Shown: positions 26,097 through 34,371 of the stretch, one piece after another | How the letters are laid out: every line of letters begins with the position of its first letter | Position numbering within the stretch: position 1 is the first letter of the stretch | NCBI GenBank assembly: GCA_934255485.1 | Contig: CAKQOG010000004.1 | Span: 31,983 to 95,982, forward strand | Source: an uncultured Prevotellamassilia sp. | Lineage (GTDB): Bacteria > Bacteroidota > Bacteroidia > Bacteroidales > Bacteroidaceae | Direction: 5' to 3' | Length of the DNA: 64,000 nt | The notes under the pieces: model-generated | What the model was told of the DNA's origin: nothing | What the model saw: the letters and a program-made list of their open reading frames with translations, nothing else | The model's database searches: none | Program-made: the position numbers and the translations under genes

Positions 26097-26104
26097 CAAA
26101 GATA
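26097..26104 (-). promoter_or_regulatory. Bacteroidota -7 element for the polysaccharide operon
   Basis: Minus strand TATCTTTG matches TAnnTTTG; no good TTTG at -33. The leader to the ATG at 26003 would be about 87 nt. Confidence 0.5.
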
Positions 26105-26176
26105 CAAAGATTTTATTGTTTAATAAGTACCAACTAACATATAAACGGAACAAACATACAAATATTGAATTTGAAG

Positions 26177-26219
26177 GACAAAAAAAACTGCAAGCAACAG
26201 GTTCATTGCTTGCAGTTTT
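26177..26219 (-). terminator. Rho-independent terminator of pfkA
   Basis: Perfect 14-bp inverted repeat (aaaactgcaagcaa / ttgcttgcagtttt) with an 8-nt loop. On the minus strand it ends in seven T. It starts 15 nt after the pfkA stop. Confidence 0.88.
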
Positions 26220-26233
26220 GTGGTATATAAGTA

Positions 26234-27211
26234 TTATATACTGAGTTCATCCAACACTTTAATGAGTTTCTTATCCATAATTTTGCGTTTGCCTACTGCA
26301 TCGATAAATGGCACATAGACAACTTCGTTGTTGCGTACGCCAACCATTACATTGCGTTGGCCTTGCACCAAAGCCTCAATAGCACCAACACCTACTTGCG
26401 ATGCCAATATGCGGTCGCGAGCTGACGGACTACCACCACGTTGCAAGTGTCCAAGGATAGAAACACGTACATCAAAATTTGGATATTCCTTTGTTACACG
26501 GTCTGCATAGTACATGGCTCCACACTTAGGACTCTCACTCACAATTACGATACAACTCTTCTTACTTTTGCGAATACCACGCTCCATGAACTCTATCAAC
26601 TGGTCGCTACCTGTGGTATCTTCGGGAATGATAGCTGCCTCGGCACCTGCTGCAATGGCACTATTTTGCGCCAAGAAGCCTGCATCGCGTCCCATCACTT
26701 CAACAAAGAAAATACGCTCGTGTGATGTTGCTGTATCACGAATTTTGTCTACACACTCTGTAATGGTGTTCAATGTGGTATCGTAACCAATTGTACTATC
26801 AGTGCCATACAAGTCGTTATCGATTGTACCTGGCAGACCAATACAAGGGAAGTCGTATTCTTCAGCCAAACGCATTGCACCCGTGAGCGAACCATTACCA
26901 CCTATTACTATCAGCGCATCTATCGATTCCTTTTTCAGTGTTTCATACGCTTTTTTTCTGCCTGCTGGTGTTTGAAATTCTTTTGAACGAGCTGTACGCA
27001 ATATCGTGCCACCTGTTTGTATAATGTTACTCACATCTTCAGTAGTAAAAGGCTTAACCTCATCGTTTATCAAACCATCATAACCACGATAAATACCTTT
27101 TATCTTATATCCATTACAAATGCCACTACGCGTTACTGCACGGATTGCAGCGTTCATACCTGGAGCGTCACCACCTGATGTAAGAACGCCCACACATCTA
27201 ATCTTACTCAT
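26234..27211 (-). CDS. pfkA: ATP-dependent 6-phosphofructokinase
   Basis: A 325-residue PfkA. The nucleotide loop [14 protein letters not shown], the catalytic [12 protein letters not shown] and the MGRDAGFLA segment identify it, with GGNGSLTGA at 104-112. The Gly after residue 106 points to ATP rather than pyrophosphate as donor. Residue 106 is Asn, where the E. coli enzyme has the Mg-binding Asp103. It makes fructose-1,6-bisphosphate in glycolysis. It lies 33 nt after the NhaD-like gene on the same strand and has its own strong terminator. Confidence 0.93.
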   Translation of the reverse strand: MSKIRCVGVLTSGGDAPGMNAAIRAVTRSGICNGYKIKGIYRGYDGLINDEVKPFTTEDVSNIIQTGGTILRTARSKEFQTPAGRKKAYETLKKESIDALIVIGGNGSLTGAMRLAEEYDFPCIGLPGTIDNDLYGTDSTIGYDTTLNTITECVDKIRDTATSHERIFFVEVMGRDAGFLAQNSAIAAGAEAAIIPEDTTGSDQLIEFMERGIRKSKKSCIVIVSESPKCGAMYYADRVTKEYPNFDVRVSILGHLQRGGSPSARDRILASQVGVGAIEALVQGQRNVMVGVRNNEVVYVPFIDAVGKRKIMDKKLIKVLDELSI

Positions 27212-27244
27212 TGTATTTTATGCTTATTGTATACGTCTTTTGTA

Positions 27245-28642
27245 TTAATTATTAAAATAAATTACTCCTTGAATAATAAGTGCTAATAGCACAAAGCCTA
27301 CGGCAAAACCTATTATTACCTTAGGCACAATATGGCGCAAGTACCAACCGAAGTTTACCTCTTCCATACGCATAAACAATATGCCAGATATACTACCTGT
27401 AAGTAGCATTGAACCTCCCATTACTGTGGCATAACTTATCATTGGCCACAAGTAGCCATCTATTCCTACTAAGGCTGACAGGCTCCCCGAGGTGGTATGA
27501 GCAAACAAATCAATACTGCCTATCAATGTGGGTACATGTCCCAAAAGAGAGGATAAGATAGTCGATACTATGCCCACTACATAAACGTTGCTCTCTTGCA
27601 AATCGAATCTTTCATATAGCTGACGTATTATGCCTGTTTCGTCTACAGCACCAAACATCAATATCAAGCCAATAAAGAATAGCATATTTTGCAAATTTGC
27701 ATATTGCAATGCCATTGGTAAACGGCGAAGTACCATTTTGTCGCTCCCCAACAATTGTCGGTTGCATAGTTCGTTTACAATCCACAACAAGGCAAGCACG
27801 CATAATGCTCCTACAAAAGGTGGCAACAACGTGATGCGGTGAAAGCTCGGTATAAACCATAAACCGCCTATACCAACAAATAGCATGAGCATGCGCTGAG
27901 GACGCGATAGCAATGTATCGTCGCCGCGATAAGGTAGGCGTTCCATCGACAACTCTACCCTACTTGGCAAATCGCGCATAAGCAACCATAATATGGTACA
28001 TAAAGCAGCACACACAGGCAGCACAAGCGTCAAGAAGAAGGTTGATGGCGTAACCAATCCATCCGTCCATAACTTTAGGCTTGTCATATCACCAATCACC
28101 GTAATAGCTCCACCACAATTCGCTGCCAATATGATAACGGCTCCATAAATGCGCCGTTGCTTTGCGCTTTGCAACAACGGATGTATGATTGAAAACAACA
28201 ATACTACTGTTGCCAAATTGTCGAGATTAGCTGATATTATAAAAGTAAAGAAAGCCAAAAGCCATAGCATTTTGCGCGGCTTGCGCGTCTTTATCCATTC
28301 TGCTAAGAAGTCAAAGCACCCATTATTGTTCAGCACCTCTACGATACAAGTGGTTGAAAGCAAGAACAATACAATATTGGCGCTCTGCACCACGTATTTA
28401 AAGAATATGTTTGATGCAACAAACTGCTTTGTAGACAAACGACTATCAGCACACTGAGATAAAAAATTCTGATAATCAGTAGTATATTCTCCACTAACGA
28501 ATGTATTGCTATAAGCTATGTATAGCAGCCAACACGTAACGCCGAAAAACATAGCAACAGCGGCCTTATTCACTCTGTGTAAAGGCTCTGTTGCTATCAA
28601 CAAAAGGCCGATAAGCATGATAGACAACAAAACTACAGCCAT
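27245..28642 (-). CDS. NhaD/SLC13-type ion transporter
   Basis: A 465-residue permease with about 12 membrane segments in the IT-superfamily fold. The conserved SANLDNLATVVLLFSI and the second half segment SSLLGHVPTLIGSIDL match NhaD-type Na+/H+ antiporters. The open frame runs to 28723, but this extension crosses the tRNA-Gly gene at 28676-28748, so the ATG at 28642 is the start; it opens directly with the first membrane helix. Either sodium/proton exchange or anion transport is possible. pfkA follows by 33 nt. Confidence 0.78.
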   Translation of the reverse strand: MAVVLLSIMLIGLLLIATEPLHRVNKAAVAMFFGVTCWLLYIAYSNTFVSGEYTTDYQNFLSQCADSRLSTKQFVASNIFFKYVVQSANIVLFLLSTTCIVEVLNNNGCFDFLAEWIKTRKPRKMLWLLAFFTFIISANLDNLATVVLLFSIIHPLLQSAKQRRIYGAVIILAANCGGAITVIGDMTSLKLWTDGLVTPSTFFLTLVLPVCAALCTILWLLMRDLPSRVELSMERLPYRGDDTLLSRPQRMLMLFVGIGGLWFIPSFHRITLLPPFVGALCVLALLWIVNELCNRQLLGSDKMVLRRLPMALQYANLQNMLFFIGLILMFGAVDETGIIRQLYERFDLQESNVYVVGIVSTILSSLLGHVPTLIGSIDLFAHTTSGSLSALVGIDGYLWPMISYATVMGGSMLLTGSISGILFMRMEEVNFGWYLRHIVPKVIIGFAVGFVLLALIIQGVIYFNN

Positions 28643-28675
28643 AGCGTCAATAACAAATTTAATGAATTTTACGTG

Positions 28676-28748
28676 AGCGGTAAACGGGGTTCGAACCCGC
28701 GACCCTGAGCTTGGGAAGCTCATGCTCTACCAACTGAGCTACTACCGC
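28676..28748 (-). tRNA. tRNA-Gly (CCC)
   Basis: A 73-nt cloverleaf on the minus strand. Acceptor stem GCGGTAG with TTACCGC (one G-U), D arm GCTCAGTTGGTAGAGC, anticodon stem TGAGC/GCTCA with the loop TTCCCAA giving anticodon CCC, and the T arm GGGTTCGAACCCC. The CCA end is not encoded. A TATATTTG at 28765-28758 may be its -7 element. Confidence 0.93.
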
Positions 28749-28757
28749 ATTTCACTG

Positions 28758-28765
28758 CAAATATA
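28758..28765 (-). promoter_or_regulatory. -7 element of tRNA-Gly
   Basis: Minus strand TATATTTG fits TAnnTTTG, ten bases upstream of the mature 5' end. No TTTG at the right distance upstream. Confidence 0.5.
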
Positions 28766-28831
28766 GATATTTTTTATCATATAAAAGTTGATTGCAACAA
28801 ACTTTTTACAACAGGCTGTTTAAATATATGA

Positions 28832-28855
28832 TATAGGGGCAAGCTCTCCCCTATA
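28832..28855 (-). terminator. Hairpin 3' of the YeiH-like gene
   Basis: Perfect 8-bp inverted repeat tatagggg / cccctata with an 8-nt loop, 28 nt after the stop of the minus-strand gene at 28884. No T-run follows, so the terminator call is weak. Confidence 0.4.
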
Positions 28856-28883
28856 CCCTTTTACAGCTTATATCTGCACCCTT

Positions 28884-29963
28884 TTATAGGATGTATATCA
28901 AACTAATAACGCTTATACTAATCCACAATAGTATGCCTTGAATAAGCGGCTTTATGCCCACGTTGTGCAAGGTTTCTTTTGTAAGAGAAGCTCCTATAAA
29001 GAAGAGCGAAAGCATAATCAGATGCTTCGCCAATTTATTGATAGCTCCGCTAAAATCGTCACCTATTGTTGCCACAGTTTCGCCAATAAGTGCTTCATTA
29101 CTGAGGATATAAGTATTAAAGAGAATAGCCACGATAAACCACACAATAAAACGTGGCACACATTTATACCAAGGTTTTACAGTTTCGTCCCCATCGATAG
29201 CCAAGCGTCTACGGAATAAGAATGGAGTGATAAGCGTAATGACAACAATCCATAAGGCGCGTGTTAATTTAATTGTCGTAGCCACTTCGAGAGCACTCAC
29301 GCCCTGTGATGCCACAAGATCGGGGTGCATTTGGTCGTAAGCTGCTCCTGCACCAACAACCGACGATGTGTCGTGTATGGCAATAGCTGCCCACATGCCA
29401 AACTGTTTCATCGTCATGCCCAGAGCATCGCCTATTATCGGAAACAAGAATAACGCAACAGCATTTAGTATAAATACTACTCCCAAAGCCACCGACATAC
29501 TCTCTGCTTTTGCTTTTATCACAGGACCCACCGCAGCAATGGCAGAACCTCCACATATAGCCGTTCCCGACGATAAAAGATAGCTTGTCTGCCAGTCCAC
29601 CTTAAGCAGTTTCCTGCCGAACAACCAACCAAGAAGAAGCGTACCAAACACACTGATAATGGTAAACATCATGCCTTCGGCTCCAGATGCTATTGCTTTA
29701 TTAACATTCATTCCAAAGCCGAGACCTATAACAGAATACTGGAGCAATTTCTTTGACATCATTTTATTAAAATCTGGAAAAACCTTTCCAAACAATAAAG
29801 CAAATACGAAGCCTATGGCCAATGCAATGGGAGACGACACCCAACGTGCCAGCCATGCCATTTTACCTAAATCAAGACCAAAAACTTCTACTGCGAACCC
29901 CGCCAACAACGATATGCCCAATACAGCTACAATCACTATGTAACACCATTCTTTCTTTTTCAT
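28884..29963 (-). CDS. YeiH/UPF0324 family putative exporter
   Basis: A 359-residue protein with about ten membrane segments. The family marks are GLDLGKMAWLARWV near 30, SSGTAICGGSAIAAVGP near 133, and AIHDTSSVVGAGAAY near 195. YeiH-like proteins have been proposed as sulfate or small-anion exporters, without firm biochemistry. Single gene; the upstream gap (29964-30080) has no promoter that I can support. It is downstream of prs, separated by a terminator. Confidence 0.83.
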   Translation of the reverse strand: MKKKEWCYIVIVAVLGISLLAGFAVEVFGLDLGKMAWLARWVSSPIALAIGFVFALLFGKVFPDFNKMMSKKLLQYSVIGLGFGMNVNKAIASGAEGMMFTIISVFGTLLLGWLFGRKLLKVDWQTSYLLSSGTAICGGSAIAAVGPVIKAKAESMSVALGVVFILNAVALFLFPIIGDALGMTMKQFGMWAAIAIHDTSSVVGAGAAYDQMHPDLVASQGVSALEVATTIKLTRALWIVVITLITPFLFRRRLAIDGDETVKPWYKCVPRFIVWFIVAILFNTYILSNEALIGETVATIGDDFSGAINKLAKHLIMLSLFFIGASLTKETLHNVGIKPLIQGILLWISISVISLIYIL

Positions 29964-30080
29964 AACTGCTTAAGTAGTAAAATCTGAGTAGATAATCAGT
30001 GTTTATCAATATATGCAATACTTCTACCGCTAATTATCCAATTCATTTCTTGACATCTTACGGCATATAGTGCTACATAC

Positions 30081-30120
30081 AAAGCGTCCTTTCTTATTTT
30101 GGTTTCAGAAAGGACGCTTT
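30081..30120 (-). terminator. Terminator of prs
   Basis: Perfect 14-bp inverted repeat aaagcgtcctttct / agaaaggacgcttt, 12-nt loop, 30 nt after the prs stop. The stem itself ends in TTT on the minus strand. Confidence 0.75.
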
Positions 30121-30150
30121 AATTAAACTAATGCATTAACAAGAATGCAT

Positions 30151-31089
30151 TTATTTGATAAGATATTGAGAAGATATACTTTCGTTCTCCATCACACGAC
30201 GAATAGTTTCAGCCAACATACCACTTACGGTAAGTTCCTTTACCTTGTCGCATTTTCCACGATAAGGAATGCTATCGGTAAATACCATTTCCTTAAGAGC
30301 TGAAGCCTGAACGCGATCGTCAGCAGGACCCGACATAATGCAATGACTTGCAATAGCACGAACGCTATTTGCTCCACACGACATAATCAAATCGGCTGCC
30401 TTTGTAATGGTACCAGCTGTATCAACGATATCGTCTACGAGCACAACATCCATACCCTTAACATCGCCAATGATTTGCATATCAGCCACTTCGTTTGCCT
30501 TTTTACGGCTCTTGTTACAAAGCACCATAGGACAATCAAGATACTTAGCATAAGAAGCTGCACGCTTTGAACCACCTACATCAGGAGAAGCAATACAAAG
30601 GTTCTTTAAGTTCAAGCTCTTTACGTATGGAAGCATTACAGTAGAAGCATACAAGTGGTCTACAGGCACATCAAAGAAGCCTTGTTCTTGATCAGCATGC
30701 AAGTCCATCGTCATCAAGCGATCGATGCCAGCCACACTAAGAAGGTCTGCTACAAGTTTAGCACCTATGCTCACACGTGGTTTACTCTTGCGATCTTGAC
30801 GAGCCCAGCCAAAGTAAGGCACCACTGCACAAATGCTACGAGCCGAAGCACGCTTTGCAGCATCAATCATAAGGAGGAGCTCCATTAGGTTGTCTGAGTT
30901 AGGGAAAGTACTCTGTACCAAGAATACATCACGACCACGGATGCTCTCTTCGTAGCATACCTCAAACTCACCATCTGCGAATTTTGTTACCGTGAGGTTT
31001 CCCAGCGGACAGCCAAGTTCCTCACAAATCTTTTCAGCCAAATAACGAGATGCAGTTCCCGAAAAGACCATAAAAGAGTTGTTGTTCAT
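30151..31089 (-). CDS. prs: Ribose-phosphate pyrophosphokinase
   Basis: A 312-residue PRPP synthase from the ATG at 31089; the frame is open upstream but that part covers the thiE-like gene's 3' end and shows no similarity. FSGTASRYLAEKICEELG opens the fold, the ATP/Mg-binding DLHADQEQGFFDVPVDHL follows near 128, and the PRPP loop VDDIVDTAGT lies near 220. It makes PRPP for nucleotide, His and Trp synthesis. It follows the thiE-like gene by 58 nt and ends at a strong hairpin. Confidence 0.94.
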   Translation of the reverse strand: MNNNSFMVFSGTASRYLAEKICEELGCPLGNLTVTKFADGEFEVCYEESIRGRDVFLVQSTFPNSDNLMELLLMIDAAKRASARSICAVVPYFGWARQDRKSKPRVSIGAKLVADLLSVAGIDRLMTMDLHADQEQGFFDVPVDHLYASTVMLPYVKSLNLKNLCIASPDVGGSKRAASYAKYLDCPMVLCNKSRKKANEVADMQIIGDVKGMDVVLVDDIVDTAGTITKAADLIMSCGANSVRAIASHCIMSGPADDRVQASALKEMVFTDSIPYRGKCDKVKELTVSGMLAETIRRVMENESISSQYLIK

Positions 31090-31147
31090 TTTGTTATAAT
31101 ATGAAATGTTATTAAAGGTGTTTCTTGTTGGCAATGTGTATATCATC

Positions 31148-31756
31148 TCATTCTGCAGCCTTACGCAGTTTTCTAAACTGCATGATAAGGCTTTTATAGT
31201 CTTGAGCTGAATACACACTGAAGCGATTCCATATATCACCGAGCACCACTGCTCCACCAAATCCGAGGTCTTTCACCCGTTGGATATTGTCGAGGTTTAT
31301 GCCCCCAAAGGCCATTACCTTACGATCTATCACTTTACGTTGTGCTAAATCGCGTAGCATGGTTTGGCTCAGATGAGAACTTTCGCTCTCGGTGTTAGCA
31401 TTGTTAAATATGGGCGATAAGAACACATAGTCGCAACTTCGCTTATGTGTCAATACTTCATCGGCCGTATGACATGAGCACGAGATATGTCCTTTATATT
31501 TAGGTGGTAGTTCTGGATTGCGATGATTGAGGTGTATGCCTCGTAATCCATATTCATTTTTTAAATAAAAATGATCGTGTACCACTATTTTCTTGCGATA
31601 GCTCTCTGATATCAAAGTAAGCAACCGCTCTGAATATACAGGTTCTGTGCCTGGCTTGCGCAAATGCAATATTTCCAAGCCTTCATCAAAGAGCGCATTT
31701 ATGATTTGGTGCTCTTCTACAAAGAAATACGGAGTGGTCATTAATATCAGTTTCAT
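31148..31756 (-). CDS. Thiamine phosphate synthase-like (ThiE/TenI fold)
   Basis: A 202-residue TIM-barrel protein from the ATG at 31756. ThiE/TenI features: HLRKPG near 33, VVHDHFYL, CSCHTADEV, YVFLSPIFNN, MAFGGINLDNI and GFGGAVVLGDIW. A typical ThiE has several conserved pyrophosphate ligands that are only partly kept here, so it could be a TenI-like or second ThiE rather than the main thiamine phosphate synthase. It precedes prs on the same strand, starting about 24 nt after a TACCTTTG promoter. Confidence 0.75.
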   Translation of the reverse strand: MKLILMTTPYFFVEEHQIINALFDEGLEILHLRKPGTEPVYSERLLTLISESYRKKIVVHDHFYLKNEYGLRGIHLNHRNPELPPKYKGHISCSCHTADEVLTHKRSCDYVFLSPIFNNANTESESSHLSQTMLRDLAQRKVIDRKVMAFGGINLDNIQRVKDLGFGGAVVLGDIWNRFSVYSAQDYKSLIMQFRKLRKAAE

Positions 31757-31779
31757 AATGTATCTCCCAATTTTGACTG

Positions 31780-31787
31780 CAAAGGTA
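31780..31787 (-). promoter_or_regulatory. Bacteroidota -7 element for the thiE-like/prs pair
   Basis: Minus strand TACCTTTG (31787-31780), 24 nt before the ATG at 31756. No TTTG at -33. The 377-nt gap 31757-32133 otherwise holds a 13-bp hairpin at 31943-31987 and AT-rich sequence. Confidence 0.6.
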
Positions 31788-31942
31788 CAATTTTTAACGT
31801 ACAATTAGCATTCTATCTTTACATTTTTGTGAAGACTTTATAAAGTTGCTTGTTTTTGCATAGGATATTGCCGAAAGCAAACGAATGAAATCACAATATA
31901 ATCCTCGTAAATAAGCATTTCTTATCAAATTACAAAACTTAA

Positions 31943-31987
31943 TTAAGCAGATGCTTGAAAATAGATAAATCTCGAGCATCTGCTTAA
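31943..31987 (-). terminator. Intergenic hairpin, probably 3' of the secreted protein gene
   Basis: Perfect 13-bp inverted repeat ttaagcagatgct / agcatctgcttaa with a 19-nt loop, about 147 nt beyond the stop of the minus-strand gene at 32134. It shares its stem pattern with hairpins at 6896, 13307 and 52371. Confidence 0.5.
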
Positions 31988-32133
31988 TAAATAGTGTGAC
32001 TCATGCTACCACACAATCTTTATTCCATTGTCTTTTATCACCACTCCACAAATTGGCATATGCAACAATCAGCACAAGATAGTTAGTATGCTTCTCATAT
32101 TATATATATTATATATGATATGAGATATTGTTT

Positions 32134-33099
32134 TCATCTGCCTCCAAACGTCCTGGTATTACCACGTTTGAGCGAAGAGTTTCTACTATTTGTTGAGCCA
32201 TTTTGCGAGCGTTGTACGGCGGGCATTACATTGCCATTGCGCCTATAAGTAGATGGCAAAGTTACTCGTCCCACGCCTTGTGCACCACCTCGATTGGTTT
32301 GTGGCTGGCTATTACCTGTTTGACTATAATTGGTGTAAGGGTCGTTAAAGATGGGATGCGATGAAGAGCCTTGCTCTTTACTTGGACGTTCGTTTTGCCA
32401 TGGACGATCGTTTCTTGACGAATTAGGAACGTTATTGCGATTGTCGTTACGCCAACCATCATTGCGACCATTTTGCATTGGTGGACGATGATTGTCAATA
32501 GGTTTACCATTCTTAAATGAGAAACCATCGTTACGCCCTGGATGCCTATCACCCGGACGATTGGGCAGACGATTACCGCCATGATTTGAGCCAAACCAAT
32601 TGCGGTTTTGATACAAATCGCGCATGCCCGAACCGCGATGAGGGCGTAATCCTATATACGGACTTGGGGCACCGTGTCCACGGCGATGCCATATTCCGCC
32701 ACGATAAGTAATGTAAACCATTGGGCGTTCAAAGTAATAATAACCATAGCGATAATGGTCGAACACAGGGAAATACCATGCCGACTGATGCCAACGCACA
32801 GGACGGAAAAAGTAGTTGAGTGTGCGATATAGATTGTACTGCCAATCGAACAATACGCAACGCAAGTCGGCATCACGATATTGCCAATAATATCCATTGC
32901 AATCTGATGCAGTGCGCACATTCATCAAGTAATCAAGGTTAATCTGATAAGCGCGATCGCACTGTTCGGGGGTTAGATTGAGTTCGTATGCCATTTTATC
33001 GGTCAAGAACCATGCTTGCCGGCGAGCCTCTTCGTAGCTCATAGCTTTGGCTGCAAATGCGCTCAAAACAAAGAGCAAAGTTAAGATGTATCGTTTCAT
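32134..33099 (-). CDS. Secreted Asn/Arg/Gly-rich protein of unknown function
   Basis: Not a family that I recognise. 321 residues with a signal peptide (MKRYILTLLFVLSAFAAKA). Residues about 20-150 are a Tyr/Trp/Arg-rich folded-looking domain that opens with a helix (YEEARRQAWFLTDKMAYEL) and LTPEQ. From about 150 on the chain is low complexity, rich in Asn, Arg, Gly, Pro and Ser (GGNRLPNRPGDRHPGRND) and surely disordered. It is strongly basic. It could bind nucleic acid, LPS or another polyanion outside the cytoplasm; that is a guess. Single gene with the 723-nt gap holding element copy 2 upstream. Confidence 0.65.
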   Translation of the reverse strand: MKRYILTLLFVLSAFAAKAMSYEEARRQAWFLTDKMAYELNLTPEQCDRAYQINLDYLMNVRTASDCNGYYWQYRDADLRCVLFDWQYNLYRTLNYFFRPVRWHQSAWYFPVFDHYRYGYYYFERPMVYITYRGGIWHRRGHGAPSPYIGLRPHRGSGMRDLYQNRNWFGSNHGGNRLPNRPGDRHPGRNDGFSFKNGKPIDNHRPPMQNGRNDGWRNDNRNNVPNSSRNDRPWQNERPSKEQGSSSHPIFNDPYTNYSQTGNSQPQTNRGGAQGVGRVTLPSTYRRNGNVMPAVQRSQNGSTNSRNSSLKRGNTRTFGGR

Positions 33100-33303
33100 A
33101 GTTATTGCGTTTCTTAGTTTTTATTCAATTTTGATTTTTTACATCATTGTCTTTCTTTTGGCAAATATCGTAATTAGTTCTAAGATAGTTCACAATAGCT
33201 ATGCTCTTTTTCGTTGTTTCGAAACACTTTTTAAACAAAAGGCTAAACGCTAATTGTTATTCTAAACAATAGTTGGTTATTACGAAAGATGAATTTTCTG
33301 TTT

Positions 33304-33667
33304 CTCATAATTCAAACGAAATCCACGAACACCTTCCACACTCTATTTTAAGCGAGTTCTGAGCAATTCTCACCAAACAACTGATTATCAACAAGTTAAG
33401 TAATTTTACAGGCTCTTTTACCTTCAAAAAACAGCTCTTTTTTCGTTATAAACGCGTTATTATAGCACAAGGATACGTATGCTTATACTGCAAGGATACG
33501 TATGCTAAGCACCTAAGGATACGTATCCTTAGCACCTTATAACACGTTTATAGGCAAACAACAATAGGTTAGTCAAGTACAAATTAAGCAGTTTTTAAAC
33601 CTTTATCACATTCATATACATTCATTAACTACTATTTCAGACAATCCCAATGTCAATATTTGTTACC
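33304..33667 (+). repeat. Directional intergenic element, copy 2
   Basis: Occupies half of the 723-nt gap between two divergent genes. ctcataattcaa at 33304, gattatca at 33383, a five-unit 23-nt array (33446-33553), ctatttca at 33632 and aatgtcaatatttgttacc at 33649-33667. Relative to copies 1 and 3 it has 10 extra nt between gattatca and the array and 12 extra between the array and the final motif. The 5' hairpin is degraded. The rest of the gap (33100-33303 and 33668-33822) shows only AT-rich sequence and a candidate promoter. Confidence 0.72.
33446..33553 (+). repeat. Five-unit palindrome array, 23-nt register (copy 2)
   Basis: Units start at 33446 (diverged, ttataaacgcgttatt), 33469 (AAGGATACGTATGCTT), 33492 (AAGGATACGTATGCTA), 33515 (perfect AAGGATACGTATCCTT) and 33538 (diverged, tataacacgtttatag). 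The spacing of the three strong units is exactly 23 nt. The outer units keep a central ACGC or ACGT in register. Confidence 0.85.
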
Positions 33668-33738
33668 ATTTACGCGGTAAATTTCATCCAAAAGGAAACG
33701 AAAAGAAGAGGAAAAAAGCAATTACCAATTTTTATTAG

Positions 33739-33746
33739 TAAATTTG
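33739..33746 (+). promoter_or_regulatory. Bacteroidota -7 element for the DUF1599-tpiA run
   Basis: TAAATTTG matches TAnnTTTG and is followed by C. No TTTG at -33. The leader to the ATG at 33823 would be about 70 nt. Confidence 0.55.
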
Positions 33747-33822
33747 CAACGATATTTTGCCCTAAAATAGGCAATAAACATTACACACTGAAATACTACA
33801 TTAGAGAATTATAGCTATCATC

Positions 33823-34371
33823 ATGCCACAACCTAACACAAAAGAAGAATTTGAGCAAGTGATGCGCAACTGTCGCGAGCTATTTGTTAAGAAGCTTCAC
33901 GACTACGGAGCTGCATGGCGCGTAATGCGACCCGAAACCATGACAGACCAAATATTTATCAAGGCTGCACGCATCCGTTCGTTACAAATGAAAAAGTGCG
34001 CAATGGTAGACGAAGGCATTGCACCTGAGTTTGTGGGCATCGTAAACTATAGCATCATTGCTCTTATCCAGCTCGAAAAAGGTGTAGCTAACGAAGAAGA
34101 CATAACACAAGAGGAAGCTTTAGCCCTCTACGACAAACACGCCCAACAATCGCTCGATCTTATGCTGAAAAAAAATCACGATTACGACGAGGCTTGGCGC
34201 GGAATGAGAGTGAGTTCGTATGCCGACCTCATATTTATGAAGCTCTTTAGAACCAAGCAGATTGAGGAACTTAAGGGACAAACACTTGTAAGCGAGGGTG
34301 TGGCAGCCAACTACATGGACATGATGAACTACGCCGTGTTCGGCTTAATAAAACTTACAATTGAAAAATAA
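33823..34371 (+). CDS. DUF1599 protein with two tandem homologous halves
   Basis: A 182-residue protein made of two related halves. The first has [14 protein letters not shown] and [10 protein letters not shown] ... [15 protein letters not shown]; the second has [14 protein letters not shown] and [10 protein letters not shown] ... [15 protein letters not shown]. Function unknown. The HDYxxAWR motif with adjacent acidic residues recalls all-alpha NTP pyrophosphatases, but this is a guess. It overlaps the next gene by 11 nt. In Bacteroidota it commonly neighbours a DoxX-like gene, tpiA and folE, as here. Confidence 0.82.
   Translation: MPQPNTKEEFEQVMRNCRELFVKKLHDYGAAWRVMRPETMTDQIFIKAARIRSLQMKKCAMVDEGIAPEFVGIVNYSIIALIQLEKGVANEEDITQEEALALYDKHAQQSLDLMLKKNHDYDEAWRGMRVSSYADLIFMKLFRTKQIEELKGQTLVSEGVAANYMDMMNYAVFGLIKLTIEK

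Noticed and set aside
28643..28723. N-terminal extension of the NhaD-like permease
   Set aside because: The extra codons lie across the tRNA-Gly gene; the ATG at 28642 opens directly into the first membrane helix.
31090..31260. N-terminal extension of prs
   Set aside because: It runs into the thiE-like gene and has no PRPP synthase similarity; the ATG at 31089 gives the normal protein.
33047..33253. Plus-strand 68-codon membrane peptide
   Set aside because: It overlaps the signal peptide region of the minus-strand secreted protein and its hydrophobic part comes from AT-rich intergenic sequence; no promoter or relatives recognised.
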